Source: Mesorhizobium sp. NZP2298
Lineage (GTDB): Bacteria; Pseudomonadota; Alphaproteobacteria; Rhizobiales; Rhizobiaceae
DNA length: 64,000 nt
NCBI RefSeq assembly: GCF_013170825.1
Contig: NZ_CP033365.1
Span: forward strand, 1,674,001 to 1,738,000
Reading direction: 5' to 3'
In this document: positions 35,583 through 44,565 of the stretch, one piece after another
Numbering within the stretch: the stretch's first letter is position 1
Layout: every line of letters starts with the position of its first letter
Translations under genes and position numbers: made by a program
The notes under the pieces: model-generated
Told to the model about the DNA's origin: nothing
Database searches by the model: none
What the model saw: the letters and a program-made list of their open reading frames with translations, nothing else

Positions 35583-36581
35583 CTATTGAACCGGCTTGAT
35601 CTTGCCCAGCGGAATGAAGCCAAGCGAGGCCTTGCCCTTGACCACCTTCAGCGGCATCGACGGTTCGCTGCCGAGCAAAGCGAGGGCGGCAAAGCCCTGT
35701 TGGATCGCATTCTTCTGCTCGGGTATGGCGCCGGCAAGGATAGATGCTACGGCCTTCGGATCCTTGATCCGGATCATCAGATCGGCATCGACCAGGCCTT
35801 CGGCATCGACCGACAACGGCCCGGAAACGGTAACCCTCGCCGTGCCCGACGACAAATCGAGGTTGCGAATCTCTATCCTTTGGCCGCGCAGGCTCTTCAC
35901 CTGCGTGCCGATCAGCGCGACGCCGTTCTTCAGCGTGGCATCGCCGCTGGCATCGAGCGCCGGCAGCACGCGCCCGCCGATCGCATCCGGGTCGATCTCG
36001 AGATCACCAAAGCTGCCGACATAGTCGAGATCGCCGCCATTCGGCTGCAACTGGGCAGCGGCCTTGCCAGCGCTGAACAGTTCAACCGGATCGGTGTCGT
36101 CAGCCGGATCGGTCTGGCCGGACAGGCCGTCGGCCTGCAGGGATATACGGTGCGGCAGCGGGTACCACAATTTGACGTTGGCCTGTAGATTGTCCCAGTC
36201 AATCCACAGCGGCATCATGCCCGGGACGGAGGTTCTGAGCGGTCCGCGCAGATTGGCAACCGGGGACAGGGGTTGGATGATCTGGGCGACGGCGTTGAAG
36301 GAGCCGGCCGAGGCGGCGATGTTCTTGGCATCGTCCTCGTAGGCGAGGTTGTCGCAGGAGACGGTAAAGTTCAACGGATAGCCGCTGACCTGGAGATTGG
36401 CGCAGCCGGCCTCGACGCCGCTCTTGTTGAGCGTGGCAACCGCCTTGTCGGCTTCAGCCCTGACCCTGTTGGCCAGGTAGAACCAGCCGCCGCTGTAGAT
36501 GGCAAACAGCACAACGATCAACGCCACGAGCCAGAGCAGGCCGCGGCGGGACTTTGGTTGGCCTTCGTCACTTGACGTCAT
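35583..36581 (-). CDS. DUF2125 domain protein, inner-membrane anchored
   Basis: Protein of 332 residues with one N-terminal transmembrane helix (about 16-36, LLWLVALIVVLFAIYSGGWF) and a periplasmic region, matching the alphaproteobacterial DUF2125 family. The extracytoplasmic part has repeated beta-strand-like patterns such as LKNGVALIGTQVKSLRGQ. No function is known. The start MTSSDEGQPKSRRG at 36581 places lysines and arginines before the helix, as expected for N-in topology. The kinase follows after seven bases. Confidence 0.88.
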   Translation of the reverse strand: MTSSDEGQPKSRRGLLWLVALIVVLFAIYSGGWFYLANRVRAEADKAVATLNKSGVEAGCANLQVSGYPLNFTVSCDNLAYEDDAKNIAASAGSFNAVAQIIQPLSPVANLRGPLRTSVPGMMPLWIDWDNLQANVKLWYPLPHRISLQADGLSGQTDPADDTDPVELFSAGKAAAQLQPNGGDLDYVGSFGDLEIDPDAIGGRVLPALDASGDATLKNGVALIGTQVKSLRGQRIEIRNLDLSSGTARVTVSGPLSVDAEGLVDADLMIRIKDPKAVASILAGAIPEQKNAIQQGFAALALLGSEPSMPLKVVKGKASLGFIPLGKIKPVQ

Positions 36582-36716
36582 GCTTTGGCTCTCATTAACG
36601 CATGGGTATTGGTGGACGGAGCTTCGATTCCGACAACAATAGGTAGACAGACACGGACGGAAAAAACACCGATTCGGATGCGGTGTCGGCAATCTTTTGC
36701 AATCAGGCGCGGCGAT

Positions 36717-37238
36717 ATGGGCGATTTTTGGGTGTTTGGCTACGGTTCGCTGATCTGGCGACCGGGTTTCGCGCATGTCGAGACACGACGCGCCCGACTG
36801 CACGGCTATCGCCGCTCACTTTGTGTCTATTCCTTCGTGCACCGCGGCACGCGCCAGCGGCCCGGGCTGGTGCTCGGCCTCGACCATGGCGGTTCCTGCG
36901 TCGGCCTGGCTTTCCGTGTGCCCGGGGAATTGCGCGACGAGGTCATCGCCTATCTGCGCGAGCGTGAACTCGTCACATCAGTCTATCTCGAGCGCACCCT
37001 CAAGGTCCGGCTCGACGGTGGCGATGGGGTCGAAGCCGTGGCCTACATCGTCGACCGCAAACATGAGCAATATGCCGGCGCGCTGGACGCGGCGGACGCG
37101 GCGGCGGTGGTGCGCGGCGCTGTCGGCCAATCCGGCAACAATGAGGATTATGTTCTCAGCACGCTGAAGCATCTGGAAGCACTTGGCATTCGCGACCATT
37201 GGCTGGAGGAGGTGGCACGGGGGATAGCGCCTTTGTGA
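36717..37238 (+). CDS. Gamma-glutamylcyclotransferase (ChaC-like)
   Basis: Cytosolic protein of 173 residues with the cyclotransferase opening FGYGSLIWRPGF (7-18), which binds the gamma-glutamyl group, and the acidic catalytic position near RELVTSVYLERTL. ChaC-like enzymes cleave glutathione into 5-oxoproline and Cys-Gly; activity on other gamma-glutamyl compounds is possible. The ATG at 36717 fits the family N-terminus; earlier ATGs in frame are unconserved. It diverges from the DUF2125 gene. Confidence 0.92.
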   Translation: MGDFWVFGYGSLIWRPGFAHVETRRARLHGYRRSLCVYSFVHRGTRQRPGLVLGLDHGGSCVGLAFRVPGELRDEVIAYLRERELVTSVYLERTLKVRLDGGDGVEAVAYIVDRKHEQYAGALDAADAAAVVRGAVGQSGNNEDYVLSTLKHLEALGIRDHWLEEVARGIAPL

Positions 37239-37361
37239 AGCGCTGGCTCTGCGGAAAGAGGCGGCCAGGCCTTTGATCTCGACGAGGCAAGACCTAGGTT
37301 AGGCTCCGAACCCAGCCAGCGGGCGGCATCCGCCCGGCCCCAATCATAACGGAGATTCGCC

Positions 37362-38309
37362 TTGCAGAAACGCCGTCTCGGTCGCACCGACCTTTCCATC
37401 GCGCCGCTGGTTCTGGGCGGCAACGTCTTCGGCTGGACCGCCGACGAGAAGACCTCGTTCGACCTGCTTGATCGCTTCGTCGGCGGCGGACTCAACGCGA
37501 TCGATACGGCGGACGCCTATTCGCGCTGGGTGCCGGGCAACGAAGGCGGTGAATCGGAAACCATCATCGGCAAATGGATGAAGGACCGTGGTAACCGTGA
37601 CAAGGTCGTGGTGATCACCAAGGTCGGTTCGGACATGGGGCAGGGCCACAAGGATCTGTCCGCCGCCTATATCGAAAAGGCTGTCGAAGCCTCGCTGAAG
37701 CGGCTGCAAACCGATTGCATCGACCTCTATCTGTCACATTGGCCGGACCCGGCCACGCCCTACGAGGAAACCCTCGGCGCTTACGAGAAGCTGCTTGCCA
37801 AGGGTAAGGTCCGCCATATCGGCTGCTCGAACCTCGACGCCGGCCAATTGCGCGCCGCACTCGATGTGGCGAGCCTACGCAGCCTGCCGCGCTACGAGGT
37901 GCTGCAGCCGGAATACAATCTCTACGATCGTTCCTCCTTCGACGGGCCGTTGCACGATCTGTGCGTGGCCGAGGATATCGGCGTCATCACCTATTTCAGC
38001 CTGGCCAAGGGTTTTCTGAGCGGCAAATACCGCAGCGAGGCCGATCTTGGCCAAAGCGAGCGCGGCGGCGGGGTTAAAGACTACCTCAATGCGCGCGGCA
38101 TGCGCATTCTGGCCGCTCTTGATGCCATATCCGCCAAGCATTCGGCGAAGCAGGCGGAAGTCGCCCTTGCCTGGGTTATCGCGCGGCCAGGTGTCACCGC
38201 GCCGATCGCCAGCGCCACCAAGCCCAGTCAGATGGACAGCCTGATCAAGGCGGCATCGTTGAAGCTGACGGCCGACGACATGGCCGAGCTCGACAGAGTT
38301 AGCGGCTGA
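37362..38309 (+). CDS. Aldo/keto reductase
   Basis: NADPH-dependent aldo/keto reductase of 315 residues, TIM-barrel fold. The N-terminus MQKRRLGRTDLSIAPLVLGG, the catalytic Asp-Tyr in NAIDTADAYSRW and the lysine in VVVITKVGSDMG fit the family, with SHWPDPATPYEETLGA and GCSNLDAGQL further on. It starts with TTG at 37362, seven bases after GGAG; no ATG is nearby. The substrate is unknown. Confidence 0.92.
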   Translation: MQKRRLGRTDLSIAPLVLGGNVFGWTADEKTSFDLLDRFVGGGLNAIDTADAYSRWVPGNEGGESETIIGKWMKDRGNRDKVVVITKVGSDMGQGHKDLSAAYIEKAVEASLKRLQTDCIDLYLSHWPDPATPYEETLGAYEKLLAKGKVRHIGCSNLDAGQLRAALDVASLRSLPRYEVLQPEYNLYDRSSFDGPLHDLCVAEDIGVITYFSLAKGFLSGKYRSEADLGQSERGGGVKDYLNARGMRILAALDAISAKHSAKQAEVALAWVIARPGVTAPIASATKPSQMDSLIKAASLKLTADDMAELDRVSG

Positions 38310-38354
38310 GGTTTCGGCCGTCGCTGTACGCACGAACATCCAAGACCCACGCTC

Positions 38355-38392
38355 CTGTCTTGCCATAGCGTCCTGCGCTCGTGGCAAGACAG
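38355..38392. promoter_or_regulatory. Leader hairpin immediately upstream of the LysE exporter gene
   Basis: CTGTCTTGCCA (38355-38365) and TGGCAAGACAG (38382-38392) are perfect 11-base complements. The loop can add an AGCG/CGCT inner pairing (38367-38370 with 38376-38379). The structure ends directly before AGAGGG and the ATG at 38401, so it could be an operator or an RNA hairpin affecting ribosome access. Confidence 0.75.
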
Positions 38393-38400
38393 AGGGTGCA

Positions 38401-39027
38401 ATGACTGAGCCGCTTCTTTCGCAGCCGGAGCTTTGGCGACCGCTGCTCGCACTGGTGCTTGCAGCGACCGTCGTTATGGGCAGTCCAGGGCCGGCAACGA
38501 TAAGCGTCACCGCTGTTGGTGCCGCCTTCGGCCTGCGCGATTCGCTGCGCTACACCTTGGGGATCGTCCTGGGCACGATCGCTGTTCTGCTGGTCGTGGC
38601 GACCGGGATCATGGCGGTGCTTGGGTCGATGCCGAGGCTGGCGCCGTTGCTGGTTGTCGCGTCCGCGGCCTACATTCTCTATCTTGCCGTCAAGATCGCC
38701 ACCGCGCCGCCGCTGGCGGCGCGCACGGACGAGGCTTCGCGTCCGACCTGGCTGGCCGGGTTTCTGCTGGCGGTCGCCAACCCCAAAGCCTATGTGGCGA
38801 TCGCCGCCGTGTTCGCCGGCGCCTCTTCGAGCCAGGGCGGTGTGGAACTCGGCCTATGGCTGAAGCTGACGGTGCTTGCGGCGATGATCGTCGTCATCCA
38901 CGCCGCGTGGCTTCTTGCCGGTGCGGCGTTCGCCCGCTTCCTGCGCAGGCCTGTCGCCTCGCGCATCACCAATCTGGTCTTCGCCGCGGCGCTGGTGCTG
39001 ACCACGCTGCTGGCTGTCTACGGCTGA
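38401..39027 (+). CDS. LysE/RhtB-family exporter
   Basis: Amino-acid or metabolite exporter of 208 residues with about six hydrophobic spans. The family opening VVMGSPGPATISVTAVGAAFG (cited in part: GSPGPATISVT) and the central LAVANPKAYVAIAAVF motif are present. The substrate is unknown. It is preceded by a large leader hairpin, and the spacing from AGAGGG to ATG is short (4 bases). It converges with the acyltransferase gene. Confidence 0.9.
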   Translation: MTEPLLSQPELWRPLLALVLAATVVMGSPGPATISVTAVGAAFGLRDSLRYTLGIVLGTIAVLLVVATGIMAVLGSMPRLAPLLVVASAAYILYLAVKIATAPPLAARTDEASRPTWLAGFLLAVANPKAYVAIAAVFAGASSSQGGVELGLWLKLTVLAAMIVVIHAAWLLAGAAFARFLRRPVASRITNLVFAAALVLTTLLAVYG

Positions 39028-39046
39028 TTGCCTAGCCGGAGGGACT

Positions 39047-39835
39047 TCAGACTTTCGCGCCCAGTTCCCGCAACCGCTTCACCGCCGTCGGCGGCAGTGC
39101 CGGCGGGTTGGATGCGCGCGATGCCTCGACGAGCATCTGGTCGCAGGCGGCTTCCGTCTCGCCGATCAGCCGCGCCATGAATTCGTCCTTGCCGAGGCCC
39201 GGTGGAATCGGCGGCAGGAACCGCGCCTTGATGGTGCCGGGATAGCGCAAAAACTTGCGGCGCGGCCAGTAGAGGCCGGCGACATGGGCAACCGGCACCA
39301 CGGGAACACCAAGCTGCGCATAGATTTCGACGATGCCGTATTTGTAGGCCGGTTCGTCGCCCGGCGCCCGGCGCGTGCCCTCGGGATAGATGATCAACTG
39401 GCGTGGGTTGCGCGCCATCTCTTTCTTGGTCGCCGCGACCACCGCCTTCAAGGCCTTGGAGCGGCTGCCGCGATCGACCGGGATCATGCGCATCTTCATG
39501 ATGTACCAGCCGAAGAACGGGATCCAGGTCAGCTCGCGCTTGAGGATGTACAGCGGGTCCTGAAGGAAGGGGAAGAAGGCGATCGCGTCCCAGAACGACT
39601 GGTGCTTGGGCGCCAGGATGAAGGAACCCTGGGGCAGGTTTTCCTGCCCGGTGATGTCGCTCTTGGTGCCGGCGATCTTGTCATAGAGCCACATGCAGCT
39701 GCGCGACCAGAATTTCGGCACGAACCAGGCGCGGTGGCGGGGCGACAGGAAATAGTATGGGGTCCAGAGGATCATCTGGACGATCAGATTGACGTAGAAG
39801 ACGAAGTTGAACGCCAGCGATCTGACATAGAGCAT
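39047..39835 (-). CDS. plsC: 1-acyl-sn-glycerol-3-phosphate acyltransferase (PlsC-type)
   Basis: Membrane-associated acyltransferase of 262 residues that makes phosphatidic acid from lysophosphatidate. A hydrophobic N-terminal segment (about 8-26) is followed by the HxxxxD box, here APKHQSFWD, and the acyl-acceptor motif IIYPEGTRR. Other members of this group acylate ornithine lipids or lipid A, which cannot be excluded. It stands alone between the LysE and LysR genes. Confidence 0.92.
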   Translation of the reverse strand: MLYVRSLAFNFVFYVNLIVQMILWTPYYFLSPRHRAWFVPKFWSRSCMWLYDKIAGTKSDITGQENLPQGSFILAPKHQSFWDAIAFFPFLQDPLYILKRELTWIPFFGWYIMKMRMIPVDRGSRSKALKAVVAATKKEMARNPRQLIIYPEGTRRAPGDEPAYKYGIVEIYAQLGVPVVPVAHVAGLYWPRRKFLRYPGTIKARFLPPIPPGLGKDEFMARLIGETEAACDQMLVEASRASNPPALPPTAVKRLRELGAKV

Positions 39836-39913
39836 GGGGGAGGTCCGGTGGGGAATTGTGCGTTGGTTACACCAAGCGAGGGGAAAAAGGAAACAGAGCG
39901 ATGCGGCTCATTG

Positions 39914-40819
39914 CTACCAAGTCGCCTGCGCTAGACGTTCCCTCAGGCGTGGGGCGGCGAAGTCGAGAAACGCGCGCAGTTTCACCGGCAGCCGGCCCTG
40001 GCCGGCATGCACCAGGTTTACCGGCCACGGCTCCGGTTCGAAGTCCCTGAGTACCGGGCAGAGTGTCCTTGAGCGCACAGCGGTGACAATCTGGTAGGAA
40101 AGCACGCGCGTTATCCCGAGGCCGGCAATCGCGGCATCGATCGCCGCCTCCGCGGTATTGACCCGGAGCCTTGAGCGGACCGGGACAGCAAAGTCGGCCT
40201 TGTCCGCTGCAAAGGTCCATGTGGCGAGCGAGCCTAGACCCTCGAAGGTGATGCAACTGTGTGTCTCGAGATCTCCTGGGGTCTTCGGCGTGCCGTGCTC
40301 GGCCAGATAGGCGGGGCTCGCGCAGACAACATGACGGATCGAGCCGACTCCGAGGGCAACCATGCGCGAGTCCGGCAGCCGGCCGATGCGGATGGCGACA
40401 TCGATATGCTCTTCCGCCAACTGGCTTATCCTGTCGCCGAGCGTCAGGCGGATATCCACTCGCGGGTATGTGGCGAGGAACGCGGTGATGATCGGCAGCA
40501 CGTGAAGTCGGCCGAAGACGATCGGCGCGGTGATGATCAGTTCGCCGGTCGGGGCGCTGTATTCGCCGCCCGCAACGCGTTCGGCCTCGCCGACCTCGTC
40601 GAGAATGCGGCGGCAGGCGGCAAGATAGGCGTCGCCCGCGTCGGTCAGCGTCAGCCGGCGTGTCGAGCGGTTCAGCAGACGTGTCTGGAGATGCCGTTCA
40701 AGATCGGAGACCTTGCGGCTGACGGTCGCAAGCGGAACGCCCGAACGGCGTGCGGCGGCGGAAAGGCTGCCGGCCTCCACCGTCGCGACGAAAAGGGACA
40801 TGGCCTCCAGGCGATCCAT
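39914..40819 (-). CDS. LysR-family transcriptional regulator
   Basis: LysR-type regulator of 301 residues. The winged HTH (EAGSLSAAARRSGVPLATVSRKVSDLE) lies at about residues 12-40, with LNRSTRRLTLTDAG typical of the subgroup including aromatic/quinone-stress regulators, and the rest is the periplasmic-binding-like effector domain. The start at 40819 (MDRLEAMSLF) fits the family; a longer frame to 41038 is shadowed by the divergent gene. It faces the AhpD-like, DUF1348 and PPOX cluster across 100 bases containing two TGCAAATA motifs (40849 and 40885), so it probably controls that cluster and itself. Confidence 0.93.
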   Translation of the reverse strand: MDRLEAMSLFVATVEAGSLSAAARRSGVPLATVSRKVSDLERHLQTRLLNRSTRRLTLTDAGDAYLAACRRILDEVGEAERVAGGEYSAPTGELIITAPIVFGRLHVLPIITAFLATYPRVDIRLTLGDRISQLAEEHIDVAIRIGRLPDSRMVALGVGSIRHVVCASPAYLAEHGTPKTPGDLETHSCITFEGLGSLATWTFAADKADFAVPVRSRLRVNTAEAAIDAAIAGLGITRVLSYQIVTAVRSRTLCPVLRDFEPEPWPVNLVHAGQGRLPVKLRAFLDFAAPRLRERLAQATW

Positions 40820-40919
40820 CAGTTCTTCCAGAAATTGGAAGGATTGATTGCAAATATGCCATCTACATCCGGCAAGTGGAAGAGTGCAAATAAGCGGCGT
40901 GACCAACAGGGAAATCGCA

Positions 40920-41471
40920 ATGCCGCGCATCGCCACGCCATCGTCCATCGCCGCTGCTCCCACAGCAACGCAACCCGTGCTGCAGGCTGTCGAGAAGCAG
41001 CTCGGCGTCGTGCCGAACCTGTTTCGCATGGTCGCCAACAGTCCAGCCGCGCTCGAAGGCTATCTGGGCATGTCCGGGGCGTTGGCCAAGGGTCGGTTGC
41101 CTGCACCGACGCGCGAGCGCATCGCGCTGGCGGTCGCCGAGATCAATGGCTGCAGCTACTGCCTGTCCGCACACACCTACCTTGGCAAGAACCTCGCCCG
41201 GCTCGACGATGCCGAGATGCTCGCCAACCGCCACGGTGGCTCCACGGACCCCAAGGCGGCCGCGGCGGTGCGTTTTGCCGCCAAGGTTGCGCACAGTCGC
41301 GGCCATGTCGGCGACGAAGATCTCTCCGCCGTCAGGCTGGCAGGCTACGACGATGGAGAGATCATCGAGATCGTCCAGCATGTCGCCCTGAACGTCTGGA
41401 CCAACTATATCAATGAAGTTGCCCAGACCGAGATCGATTTTCCGGTTGTTTCTGTCCGCGATGCTGCCTGA
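40920..41471 (+). CDS. Carboxymuconolactone decarboxylase/AhpD-like peroxidase-related protein
   Basis: Cytosolic protein of 183 residues in the AhpD-like superfamily. The redox motif ExxxCxxCxxxH is exact ([12 protein letters not shown], about residues 74-85), as in alkylhydroperoxidase D-type reductants and peroxidase-related proteins. The start at 40920 gives [10 protein letters not shown]; an earlier frame from 40848 would overlap the regulator promoter. It diverges from the LysR gene and leads a three-gene set, suggesting a peroxide or electrophile response. Confidence 0.92.
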   Translation: MPRIATPSSIAAAPTATQPVLQAVEKQLGVVPNLFRMVANSPAALEGYLGMSGALAKGRLPAPTRERIALAVAEINGCSYCLSAHTYLGKNLARLDDAEMLANRHGGSTDPKAAAAVRFAAKVAHSRGHVGDEDLSAVRLAGYDDGEIIEIVQHVALNVWTNYINEVAQTEIDFPVVSVRDAA

Positions 41472-41530
41472 ATCCGGAAAGGGCAGGCGGTGTCCGCCGG
41501 TCCCCACCTTTCATGTCGCAGAGGATTCCC

Positions 41531-42001
41531 ATGTCTGAAAGCCGCCCGCCGCTTCCGCCCTTCACCGCCGAAACAGCCGCGCAGAAGGCGCGCATGGCCG
41601 AGGATGCGTGGAACTCGCGTGATCCGGCACGGGTCGCGCTTGCCTATACGACCGACAGCCGCTGGCGCAACCGCGCCGAATTCCTGCAAGGCCGCGATGC
41701 CATCCAGGCTTTCCTGACGCGCAAATGGAGCCGCGAGCTCGACTATCGACTGATCAAGGAAGTCTGGGCTTTCCACGGTAACCGCATCGCCGTGCGCTTC
41801 GCCTATGAATGGCACGACGACAGCGGTTCATGGTTCCGCAGCTACGGCAACGAGAACTGGGAGTTCGACGAGCACGGGCTGATGCGCCTGCGCATCGCGA
41901 GCATCAACGATCTTCCGATCGCGCAAGCCGACCGCAAATATCACTGGACGCTCGGGCGCCGCCCGGATGACCACCCAACATTGTCGGAGCTCGGGCTTTA
42001 G
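41531..42001 (+). CDS. NTF2-like DUF1348 protein
   Basis: Small cone-shaped NTF2-like protein of 156 residues. [24 protein letters not shown] (cited in part), [23 protein letters not shown] and LGRRPDDHP are the DUF1348 signature. Members are often steroid-delta-isomerase-like; the role is not known. AGGATTCCC before 41531 supports the start. It follows the AhpD-like gene by 59 bases and is probably co-transcribed with it. Confidence 0.9.
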   Translation: MSESRPPLPPFTAETAAQKARMAEDAWNSRDPARVALAYTTDSRWRNRAEFLQGRDAIQAFLTRKWSRELDYRLIKEVWAFHGNRIAVRFAYEWHDDSGSWFRSYGNENWEFDEHGLMRLRIASINDLPIAQADRKYHWTLGRRPDDHPTLSELGL

Positions 42002-42003
42002 AC

Positions 42004-42046
42004 CAATTCCGGGAAAAGTGCGAAACGGTTTCCCACAGGAATTGCG
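42004..42046. repeat. Short palindromic intergenic element, family A copy 3
   Basis: CAATTCC (42004-42010) pairs with GGAATTG (42038-42044), and GGGAAA (42011-42016) with TTTCCC (42029-42034). It is in the opposite orientation to the copies at 13702 and 57093. It starts three bases after the DUF1348 stop and lies within the same presumed transcript as the next gene. Confidence 0.8.
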
Positions 42047-42086
42047 CCAACCGCCGCAAGCCCCGCCCCATGCAAGGAGGCTTTCG

Positions 42087-42719
42087 ATGAACGCACATGC
42101 TTTTGCCAGCGACGTCGCCTTCACGCCGACCGTCAAGGCGATCCAGACACGCAAGGGCTCGCGCCAGTCCTACTCCCGCGTCGAGGAGCGCGGTGGCTGG
42201 AAATCGGTGATCACGCCGGACCTTGCCGCCTTCATCGAGATGCAGACCAGCGTCTTCCTGTCGACGGCCAATGGCGATGGCCAGCCCTATATCCAGCATC
42301 GCGGCGGGCCGGCCGGCTTTCTCAAGGTGCTCGACGAAAGGACGATCGGCTTCGCGGATTTTTCCGGCAACAGGCAGTTCATCACGCAGGGCAACCTGGC
42401 CGACAACCCACGCGCCTTTCTGTTCCTGATCGACTATATGCTGCGCCAGCGTATCAAGATCTGGGGTACGGCGCGCGTCGTAGAAGACGATGCCGAGTTG
42501 ATGGCCAAGCTGATGCCGCAGGATTACAAGGCGCGGCCCGAGCAGGTCATCCTGTTCACAGTCTCGGCATGGGATGCCAACTGCCCGCAACATATTCCGC
42601 AGCGTTTCGAGGCCGCCGATGTCGCGGCAGCGCTTGGTGAACGCGACAAGCGTATCCAGCACCTCGAGCAGGAAATCGCGCGCCTGAAGCAGGCGTCGAC
42701 GGGGACAGACAAGGAATGA
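42087..42719 (+). CDS. Pyridoxamine 5'-phosphate oxidase-like (PPOX) flavoprotein
   Basis: FMN-binding split-barrel protein of 210 residues. FIEMQTSVFLSTANGDGQPYIQHRGGPAGFLKV (cited in part: FLSTANGDGQPYIQHRGG) is the typical nucleotide-binding beta region and DFSGNRQFITQGNLADNPRAFLF (cited in part) follows. Its C-terminal 30 residues look helical or coiled-coil. AGGAGG sits seven bases before the ATG. True pyridoxamine oxidase is longer; this group often reduces quinones, heme or F420-like substrates. It ends the presumed LysR-regulated cluster. Confidence 0.88.
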   Translation: MNAHAFASDVAFTPTVKAIQTRKGSRQSYSRVEERGGWKSVITPDLAAFIEMQTSVFLSTANGDGQPYIQHRGGPAGFLKVLDERTIGFADFSGNRQFITQGNLADNPRAFLFLIDYMLRQRIKIWGTARVVEDDAELMAKLMPQDYKARPEQVILFTVSAWDANCPQHIPQRFEAADVAAALGERDKRIQHLEQEIARLKQASTGTDKE

Positions 42720-42735
42720 CGGTTCAGTCGAGGGG

Positions 42736-43461
42736 TCAGCCGCCGGCGGCGGTCTCGGCCAGTGCGATGCCGTCCGGGGTCGGTTTCACCGGCACGATGC
42801 CGCGTGCCAGCGCCAGCAGATATTTGTTGTACTCGGTGAACAGTACGCGCAAGGCCTGCGGCTTGGTCAGCCAGCCACCATTGTCGAGGTTGGAATTGAC
42901 CACCGGATAGGGTTCCAGCTTGGCGCCATGCAGAAGCCGGCTCATTTCAAGCAGGCTGCGCGGCATGTGGTAGTTGTTGGTGACGAGGATCACCGTGTTG
43001 TAGGCGTGGCTTTCGACCCATTTGGCGCTTTCCTCGGCATTGCCGATCGTGTCGAGCGCGGCGCGGTCGATGTCGACGCAGCACGAAAACAACTTCTTGT
43101 CGCCGCCGGTCGCTACCTGGAGCTGGCGCCGACTCGCCGAGGGATGCACGCCGCTGATCAACAGGCGCTCGCCTTTGCCGGACGCCAGCAGCTCCATCGC
43201 GGCGTCGAGACGGGACTGGCCGCCAGTGAGCACGATGATGGCGTCGGCCTTGGCCGGATTGGCGGGCGTGGTCAGATGGCTGACCTTGTTGGCGAACCAG
43301 CCGAAGCCGCCGGCAAATAGGGTTGCGAGGACGAGAAGAGAGAGTGCGGATATCCGAAGTGCGGTCTTTAAACGGCTAATCCGGCCGTGGTCGCGCAAAC
43401 GAGCAACCACCACTGGCATCTGTCCAGCCGTCCCGGTCGAGTCCCGCACGTCCATGGCCAT
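42736..43461 (-). CDS. YdcF/SanA-family membrane protein (DUF218)
   Basis: Protein of 241 residues with one transmembrane helix (about 33-55, ALSLLVLATLFAGGFGWFA) and a DUF218 domain. The motif AIIVLTGGQSRLDAAMELL and the later VTNNYHMPRSLLEMSRL are the signature of the YdcF/ElyC/SanA group, linked to envelope polysaccharide or vancomycin-barrier functions. The start at 43461 follows AGGATTAACCAT; ATG 43455 is an alternative. It lies between the PPOX gene, which converges, and ftsX upstream. Confidence 0.88.
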   Translation of the reverse strand: MAMDVRDSTGTAGQMPVVVARLRDHGRISRLKTALRISALSLLVLATLFAGGFGWFANKVSHLTTPANPAKADAIIVLTGGQSRLDAAMELLASGKGERLLISGVHPSASRRQLQVATGGDKKLFSCCVDIDRAALDTIGNAEESAKWVESHAYNTVILVTNNYHMPRSLLEMSRLLHGAKLEPYPVVNSNLDNGGWLTKPQALRVLFTEYNKYLLALARGIVPVKPTPDGIALAETAAGG

Positions 43462-43572
43462 ATGGTTAATCCTGAAATGCGGCCTTTGGTAGGAAAAAGA
43501 CGCACTTTGCGTTACGCCGTTTCTCCATCCGTGATCACCTTGCTTTCGACCTCGCCAAAGCATGTTCGCTTC

Positions 43573-44565
43573 TCACGCGTCGGGTTGGCGAACGTCGATG
43601 TCGCTGAGATAGGCGACGACGGTGGCATGCGAGGTTGCCGCCGTCAGCGCGCCGATCACCAGCACCATGAGGACGACGCCGAGATAACCCGCAGAGCCGA
43701 TGGCGAAATTGCCGAACAAGGCGGTTGCCTGGTCGGCCTGCGGCGTTGCCATGTTGCGCGACGACCACCAGGAAAAGACGATGAAGACGAGAACCGCCGC
43801 CGCGCCGCCGGCGGCAGCGCCCTTCATGCCGGTGACCAGGAAATGCCGGCGGAATTCGCGCGCGATGAAGCGCGCCTCGGCGCCGACGAAATGCAGCACC
43901 TCGATGATGTGGCCGTTGCCGGCCATGGCGCCGCGCGTGGCGAACACCACCGTCAGCACGGTCGCCGACAGCATCAGCGCCAGCACGGCAATGCCGATGG
44001 TCACCGTGGTGCGCGCCATCGCCACCAGTCGGTCGACCCAGGTTCGGTGATCGTCGAGCGACGCGCTTGGCAGCTTCGGCGTGATCGCGGCGCGCATGGC
44101 GGCGAAGTCGGGGGGGCTGTTCTCGTCGATTGTGACGATGACCAGGCGCGGCACCGGCAGGTCGTCGATGTTGAGGCCCGAACCCAGCCATGGCTCCAGC
44201 AGCCTGGCGGTCGCATCGCGATCGATGATCCTTGTCGACTTCACGCCGGGGAATTCGCCGGCGATCTGCGATGCCTGGGTGAGGGCGGCCTCCATGTCGA
44301 GGCCGTCGACCGGCTTGATCTGGATCGTCGCCTCGCGCGAGATCTGGTTTTCCCAGACCGAGGCGGTGTCGCGCACCAGTGTCACCGCGCCGAAGGTCAG
44401 GCAGGACAGGAAGGTCATGATGGCGATGACCAGGACCAGCGCCCGGCCGGCAATGTTCTGTGCCGGCACGATCGGTGCCATCCGGCGCTGGGCACGCGGC
44501 CGTGCCGCAGTTGCCTCGGTTTCCTGCTCTTGCTCTTCGAAATGTTCGGCGGACAGGTCAGTCAT
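43573..44565 (-). CDS. ftsX: Cell division protein FtsX
   Basis: Membrane component of the FtsEX ABC-type complex, which links septal ring assembly to peptidoglycan hydrolase activation. The 330 residues have a cytosolic N-terminus (basic), a first helix near 70-90, a periplasmic domain of about 110 residues and three C-terminal helices, the FtsX layout. Its start overlaps the end of ftsE by eight bases. The N-terminus is longer than E. coli FtsX and rich in Glu and Arg, as is usual in alphaproteobacteria. Confidence 0.93.
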   Translation of the reverse strand: MTDLSAEHFEEQEQETEATAARPRAQRRMAPIVPAQNIAGRALVLVIAIMTFLSCLTFGAVTLVRDTASVWENQISREATIQIKPVDGLDMEAALTQASQIAGEFPGVKSTRIIDRDATARLLEPWLGSGLNIDDLPVPRLVIVTIDENSPPDFAAMRAAITPKLPSASLDDHRTWVDRLVAMARTTVTIGIAVLALMLSATVLTVVFATRGAMAGNGHIIEVLHFVGAEARFIAREFRRHFLVTGMKGAAAGGAAAVLVFIVFSWWSSRNMATPQADQATALFGNFAIGSAGYLGVVLMVLVIGALTAATSHATVVAYLSDIDVRQPDA

